Assembly (NCBI GenBank): GCA_040235415.1
Contig: JBECKR010000349.1
Location: 1-11,999 of the forward strand
Reading direction: 5' to 3'
DNA from: JBECKR01 sp040235415
GTDB lineage: Bacteria > Acidobacteriota > Polarisedimenticolia > Polarisedimenticolales > Polarisedimenticolaceae
DNA: 11,999 bases
A program made the translations under genes and the position numbers. Within the stretch, counting starts at the first letter, position 1, and each line of letters begins with the position of its first letter. Of this stretch, positions 8,470-11,999 are shown one piece after another. The notes below the pieces were generated by a model that worked only from the letters and a program-made list of their open reading frames with translations, did no database searches and was not told where the DNA came from.

Positions 8470-10320
8470 ATGTGCGGCATCTGCGGGACGGTGCGGACCG
8501 ACGGGGCGACGCCCGCCGAGGACGACGTCCGCCGCATGCTCGCCGCCATGAAGCACCGCGGTCCCGACGCCCAGGGACTGTTCGTCGAGCCCGGGGTCGC
8601 CGCCGGCGTCCAGCGGCTCGCGGTGATCGACGTCGCCGGCGGCGGCCAGCCGATCGAGAGCGAGGACGGCCGCGTCGTCGTGGTCTACAACGGCGAGATC
8701 TACAACTTCCGCGAGCTCCGCGCCGATCTCGAGGCGCGGGGGCATCGTTTTCGGACCCGCGCGGACACCGAGGTCCTCGTGCACCTGTGGGAGGACGACG
8801 GTCCGGGGATGCTCGCGCGGCTGCACGGGATGTTCGCGTTCTGCCTGCACGACCGCCGGACGCGGGAGACGCTGCTCGCACGCGACAGGCTCGGGATCAA
8901 GCCGCTCCACGTCGCGGAGATCCCCGGCGGGGTCGCGTTCGCCTCCGAGGTCGCCGTGCTCCTGCGCCACCGCGAGGTCCGGGCGGAGGTCGACTCCGAG
9001 GCGCTTCTCGAGATGTACTGTCTGCAGTACGCGCTCGGCGAGGGGACGCCGTACCGCGGGATCCGGAAGATGCCGCCGGGGAGCGCGATGCTGCTGCGCG
9101 ACGGCGCGGTCCGGGCGTGGCGGTGGTGGAAGCTCCCCGCGCCCGCTCCCGTGCCCGGAGACCCACGCGAGCGGGCCGACGAGCTCCGCGGGCTCGTCGA
9201 GCGGGCGGTCCGCGAGCGGCTCGTCGCGGACGTGCCGCTCGGGATGTTCCTGTCGGGCGGGATCGACTCGACCGCGATCCTGTCGATCGCGTCGCGGGCG
9301 CTCGACGGCCCCGTGAGGACGTTCTCGGTCGGGTTCGAGGAGGCGGGATTCGACGAGCGGCGGTTCGCGAGGCTCGCGGCAGAGCGGTTCGGTGCGGAGC
9401 ACCGTGAGCTCGTGGTCTCGGCGGAGGACGTCGGGCGGCACCTGCCGCGGCTCGTCGAGCACCTCGCGGAGCCGGTCCTCGACCCCGCGATGATTCCGAC
9501 CTGGCTGCTGTCGGAGTTCGCGCGGCGGGAAGTGACCGTTGCGCTCTCGGGGGAAGGGGCCGACGAGCTGTTCGGCGGCTACCGGCGCTACCGTCTGCAA
9601 CGGCGCTGGGGATTCCTCGGACGGCTTCCGGGGGTCGAGCTCGCGGCTCGGGTCGCCGGTCGCTCGATGCCCGGCCGTAGCGGGCAGGCGCTCGAGGCGA
9701 TGGCGCGGAGCGACGCGGCGCGCAACCACCTGCGGTGGGCGTCGACGGTGTCGCCGCGCGTCGCGCGCGGGCTGTTCGGGCGGGAGGCCTACGCCCGGTT
9801 CGAGGCGCGGGCGGCGGAGGCGCTGCGGCCGTACTTCACCGAAGGCCCGTCGCGGCTCGCCGGCCAGCTCCGGGCCGACCAGGGAGAGTGGCTGCCGCAC
9901 GACCTTCTCGCCAAGGTCGACCGCGCGTCGATGGCGTTCTCGCTCGAGGCGCGCGTGCCGTTCCTCGACCACCGCATCGTGGAGTGGGCGGCGCTGCAGC
10001 CCGACCGTCTGAAGATCGCGCAGGGCGTCGGGAAGTGGATCCTGCGCGCGGCGTTCCGCGATGACGTGCCGCGGGGGATCCTGACCCGCCCGAAGCGTGG
10101 ATTCGACCTTCCCCTCGGCGCCTGGATGCGCGGGCCGCTCCGGCCGCTGGCGCTCGAGCTGTTCACGCGCAGCGCGCTCTCGCGGTTCCCCGAGCTCGAC
10201 GCCGACTTCGCCCTCGCGCTGATGCAGGACCACCTCCGAGGACGCGACGAGCTCGGGCTCCCGCTGTTCAACCTGCTGTCGCTGCTTCTGTTTCTGAACA
10301 CCCGGGCCGGCCGGGTATAG
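8470..10320 (+). CDS. asnB: Asparagine synthetase (glutamine-hydrolysing), AsnB family
   Basis: A 616-residue cytoplasmic two-domain amidotransferase that hydrolyses glutamine and passes ammonia to an adenylated carboxylate, classically aspartate. The N-terminal class-II glutaminase domain starts MCGICG, with Cys2 as the nucleophile after Met removal, and continues with KHRGPDAQG, QRLAVIDVAGGGQPI, YNGEIYNF (73-80) and the TDTEV-like RADTEVLVHLW. The synthetase domain has the pyrophosphate loop SGGIDS (262-267) and SGEGADELFGGYRRY (about 360). It ends with ARVPFLDHRIVEWA and PKRGFDLPLGAWM, all standard. The ATG at 8470 is required so that Cys2 is exposed; GGAG (8460-8463) lies six bases upstream. 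It sits 11 bp after cstA and touches the glycosyltransferase. Next to a GT4 enzyme, AsnB-like proteins often amidate sugar or peptide precursors of surface polymers, so true asparagine synthesis is likely but not certain. Confidence 0.93.
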   Translation: MCGICGTVRTDGATPAEDDVRRMLAAMKHRGPDAQGLFVEPGVAAGVQRLAVIDVAGGGQPIESEDGRVVVVYNGEIYNFRELRADLEARGHRFRTRADTEVLVHLWEDDGPGMLARLHGMFAFCLHDRRTRETLLARDRLGIKPLHVAEIPGGVAFASEVAVLLRHREVRAEVDSEALLEMYCLQYALGEGTPYRGIRKMPPGSAMLLRDGAVRAWRWWKLPAPAPVPGDPRERADELRGLVERAVRERLVADVPLGMFLSGGIDSTAILSIASRALDGPVRTFSVGFEEAGFDERRFARLAAERFGAEHRELVVSAEDVGRHLPRLVEHLAEPVLDPAMIPTWLLSEFARREVTVALSGEGADELFGGYRRYRLQRRWGFLGRLPGVELAARVAGRSMPGRSGQALEAMARSDAARNHLRWASTVSPRVARGLFGREAYARFEARAAEALRPYFTEGPSRLAGQLRADQGEWLPHDLLAKVDRASMAFSLEARVPFLDHRIVEWAALQPDRLKIAQGVGKWILRAAFRDDVPRGILTRPKRGFDLPLGAWMRGPLRPLALELFTRSALSRFPELDADFALALMQDHLRGRDELGLPLFNLLSLLLFLNTRAGRV

Positions 10321-10343
10321 TGGGCCTCCCGGAGATCTCCGCC

Positions 10344-11516
10344 GTGGGCCGGACGAAGTACCGCATCGCGCACGTCATCACCCGTCTCGAGCTCGGAGGC
10401 GCGCAGCAGAACACGCTGCACTGCGTCGCGGAGCACGACCGCGAGCGCTTCGAAGCGGTGCTCGTGGCGGGCGCGGGCGGAGTGCTCGACGCCGACGCCC
10501 GCGCGATCCCCGGCGCGCGCGTGCACCTCGTGCCGTGGTTGAAGCACCCGATCTCGCCCGCATCCGACCTCGCGGGTCTCGGGCGGCTCGGGAGACTGTT
10601 GCGCGAGGAGCGCATCGACCTCGTGCACACGCACTCCTCGAAGGCCGGGATCCTGGGGCGGTTCGCGGCGCGGCGGAGCGGGGCGCGGGCGGTCGTCCAC
10701 ACGGTCCACGGCTGGAGCTTCAACGACATGCAGCCGGCGCCGCTGCGGCGGCTGTACGTCGCGCTGGAGCGCGCCGCGGCGCGTCGCACCGATCGGCTCG
10801 TGACCGTATCGCGCCGCGATCGCGACCGGGGGATCGCGCTCGGCATCGGGACACCGGAGCGCTACCGCGTGCTGCACAGCGGAATCGATCCCGACCGCTA
10901 CCGCCGCCCCCGCGGACTGCGCGAGACGGTGCGAAGGCGCCTCGGCTACGCGCCGGAGGACGTCGTCGTCGGGACGCTCGCCTGCCTCAAACCGCAGAAG
11001 GCGCCGCTCGACGTCGTGCGCGCGGCGGCGGAGGCCCGAGGGAGCGAGCCGCGGCTGAAGTTCTTCATCGCGGGCGACGGGGATCTGCGGCCCGAGGTCG
11101 AGCGGCTGGCGGTCGAGCTGGGCCTCGGCGACGCGTTCCGGCTGCTCGGGTGGCGGCGCGACGTGCCCGATCTGCTGCAGGCGATGGACGTGTTCCTCCT
11201 GACCTCGAGGTTCGAGGGGTTGCCGCGAGCGGTGTTGCAGGCGATGGCGGCGGGCGTCGCCGTCGTCGCGACGGCGGTCGACGGCACGCCAGAGGTCGTC
11301 GAGGACGGCGTCACCGGCCTGCTCGTCCCGCCCGGGCGTCCGGAGGCGGCCGCCGCGGCGGTGGTGCGGCTCGCCCGTGACGACGCTCTGCGGCACCGCT
11401 GCCGCGAGGCCGCTCAGGGCCGCATCGACGACGCGTTCGACATCCGGCGCATGGTCCGCGACCTCGACGCGCTCTACCTCGAGCTTCTCGAGGGGGGACA
11501 TTCCTCGCGGGATTGA
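10344..11516 (+). CDS. GT4-family glycosyltransferase
   Basis: A 390-residue GT-B fold glycosyltransferase of family GT4, probably using a nucleotide sugar to extend a polysaccharide or glycolipid at the inner membrane's cytoplasmic face. The N-terminal domain shows RIAHVITRLELGGAQQNTLHCV, DLVHTHSSKAGILGRFAARRSG and VVHTVHGWSFND. The C-terminal donor domain shows VVGTLACLKPQKAPLDVVRAA, FFIAGDGDLRPEVERLA, LLGWRRDVPDLLQAMDVFLLTSRFEGLPRAVLQAMAAGVAVVATAVDGTPEVV. In the E-x7-E motif the second Glu is Gln (E-GLPRAVL-Q), a known variant of this subgroup. The start is taken as GTG 10344, with GGAG (10331-10334) nine bases before; GTG 10320, overlapping the asnB stop, is an alternative adding eight residues. 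The acceptor is unknown. The last eight codons, including the stop, are formed by or just beyond the left arm of a palindromic element. Confidence 0.9.
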   Translation: MGRTKYRIAHVITRLELGGAQQNTLHCVAEHDRERFEAVLVAGAGGVLDADARAIPGARVHLVPWLKHPISPASDLAGLGRLGRLLREERIDLVHTHSSKAGILGRFAARRSGARAVVHTVHGWSFNDMQPAPLRRLYVALERAAARRTDRLVTVSRRDRDRGIALGIGTPERYRVLHSGIDPDRYRRPRGLRETVRRRLGYAPEDVVVGTLACLKPQKAPLDVVRAAAEARGSEPRLKFFIAGDGDLRPEVERLAVELGLGDAFRLLGWRRDVPDLLQAMDVFLLTSRFEGLPRAVLQAMAAGVAVVATAVDGTPEVVEDGVTGLLVPPGRPEAAAAAVVRLARDDALRHRCREAAQGRIDDAFDIRRMVRDLDALYLELLEGGHSSRD

Positions 11517-11567
11517 ACTTCTTTCAACCGGTATCCCCGGTTGGAGAATCTAGCGAGGAATGTCCCC
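11494..11567. repeat. 74-bp nested palindrome between convergent genes (REP/BIME-like element)
   Basis: The outer arms GGGGACATTCCTCGC (11494-11508) and GCGAGGAATGTCCCC (11553-11567) are perfect 15-bp inverted repeats. Inside lies a second perfect inverted repeat, CAACCGG (11525-11531) and CCGGTTG (11537-11543), around TATCC. The outer arms run into both flanking coding regions: the left arm encodes the end of the glycosyltransferase, and the right arm, read on the minus strand, encodes the last residues of the beta-barrel protein before TAG 11550-11552. No T-run follows the inner hairpin on either strand, so a classical intrinsic terminator is not supported. Even so, the full foldback could slow convergent transcription or protect 3' ends. 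The GGGGAC...GTCCCC ends echo the palindromes at 458-519. Confidence 0.85.
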
Positions 11568-11999
11568 GGAGGAACGGAAGGTCGTCTCGTCGAACTTGAA
11601 GCGAAGGGCGAGGAAGGGTCCGCGCTCGGTGTGGTCGTCGGACGGAAAACCGGGGCTCGAGAACCCCGCGACGTTGAAGCCGCCGACGATCCAAAGGTCG
11701 CGGATCACGAGGAACCCGATCTCGGCGCCGGCGCCCCGGCGTTCCTCGCCGCTGTCGCACTGCAGGAACCGGCGGACGCTCGTGCCCAGGGTCCACCGCG
11801 GCCGCAGCGCGACCGTGACGTGCGCCGAGGTCAGGTGCGTGAACGTGGCGCCGATCCCGGCGGCGCGGTCGCCCGCCACGCGGCGGCCGATCCACGTCAG
11901 AGCGAGTCTCGAGCGCGCCGTCGGGCGGACGCCCGCCGCGAGCGTCAAGGCGTAGGCATCACGCCCGGCGACCGCCGCCTCGCGCCCGCCCGCCAGTCC
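11550..11999 (-). CDS. C-terminal outer-membrane beta-barrel of a larger surface protein (5' truncated by window edge)
   Basis: The minus-strand frame is open from the right edge of the window to TAG 11550-11552, giving 149 visible residues. They show alternating hydrophobic/polar strands typical of a beta-barrel: AYALTLAAGVRPTARSRLALTWIGRR, GIGATFTHLTSAHVTVALRPRWTLGTSVRRF, GAGAEIGFLVIRDLWIVGGFNVAGFS and HTERGPFLALRFKFDETTF. The layout 'LW-GGFN-GF...GPFL-LRFKFD' matches the barrel found at the C-terminus of large repeat/surface proteins in deltaproteobacterial-type genomes. That match is from memory of the family, not from a search. GPFLALRF behaves like a C-terminal beta-signal for outer-membrane insertion. 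The tail RSSGDIPR lies beyond the expected barrel end, and its last residues are encoded by the palindromic element. A TTG at 11946-11948 is not taken as the start because the frame continues upstream with the same barrel-like character. Confidence 0.75.
   Translation of the reverse strand, partial: GLAGGREAAVAGRDAYALTLAAGVRPTARSRLALTWIGRRVAGDRAAGIGATFTHLTSAHVTVALRPRWTLGTSVRRFLQCDSGEERRGAGAEIGFLVIRDLWIVGGFNVAGFSSPGFPSDDHTERGPFLALRFKFDETTFRSSGDIPR

Noticed and set aside
6689..8881. A 730-residue minus-strand open frame across cstA and asnB
   Set aside because: Low-complexity Arg/Pro/Asp composition with no domain. It is antisense to two well-recognised genes.
8218..10233. A 671-residue minus-strand open frame antisense to asnB
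   Set aside because: Composition is that of an antisense shadow and there is no recognisable motif. AsnB is complete on the plus strand.
11525..11543. Rho-independent terminator for the cstA-asnB-glycosyltransferase operon
   Set aside because: The 7-bp stem is real but is followed by GAGAATC, not by a T-run. On the other strand it is followed by AAAG. It is kept as part of the nested palindrome.

Overview
The window is very GC-rich (by eye well over 65%). It reads as chromosomal DNA of a Gram-negative, diderm bacterium: there is a lipobox lipoprotein and the end of an outer-membrane beta-barrel. The gene types, codon use and GGGGAC...GTCCCC intergenic repeats would fit a deltaproteobacterial/Myxococcota-, Acidobacteriota- or Eisenbacteria-like lineage. 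That placement is inference and I cannot name a genus.

Layout from left to right: (1) the 3' end of an elongation factor G-type translational GTPase (2..451, +); (2) a short intergenic cluster of GGGGACTGTCCCC palindromes, two of them in a 33-bp tandem repeat; (3) a single-domain universal stress protein (583..1041, +); (4) a well-formed sigma70-type promoter and hairpin leader, then a complete lon protease gene (1175..3634, +); (5) a compact higB-higA toxin-antitoxin operon (3696..4286, +) whose promoter is embedded in a perfect 11-bp-arm palindrome and whose toxin mRNA is predicted to be leaderless; (6) on the minus strand, an alpha/beta hydrolase (5652..6677) followed by a lipoprotein of unknown function (4400..5557); (7) divergent from these, a tight plus-strand operon of cstA (carbon starvation/pyruvate transporter family), an asnB-type glutamine amidotransferase/asparagine synthetase and a GT4 glycosyltransferase (6785..11516); (8) a 74-bp palindrome-within-palindrome whose arms carry the last codons of two convergent genes; (9) the C-terminal part of an outer-membrane beta-barrel protein (11550..11999, -) that runs off the right edge.

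Functionally, the left half is protein synthesis and quality control (EF-G, Usp, Lon). Antitoxins of TA modules such as HigA are typical Lon substrates, so higBA directly downstream of lon is suggestive, although such adjacency may be chance. The right half couples a transporter, an AsnB-like amidotransferase and a glycosyltransferase. The last two commonly occur together in surface-polysaccharide loci. No RNA genes, CRISPR arrays, insertion sequences or prophage genes were seen. The least ordinary signals are the two intergenic palindrome clusters (452..530 and 11494..11567) and the higBA control region (3661..3698).
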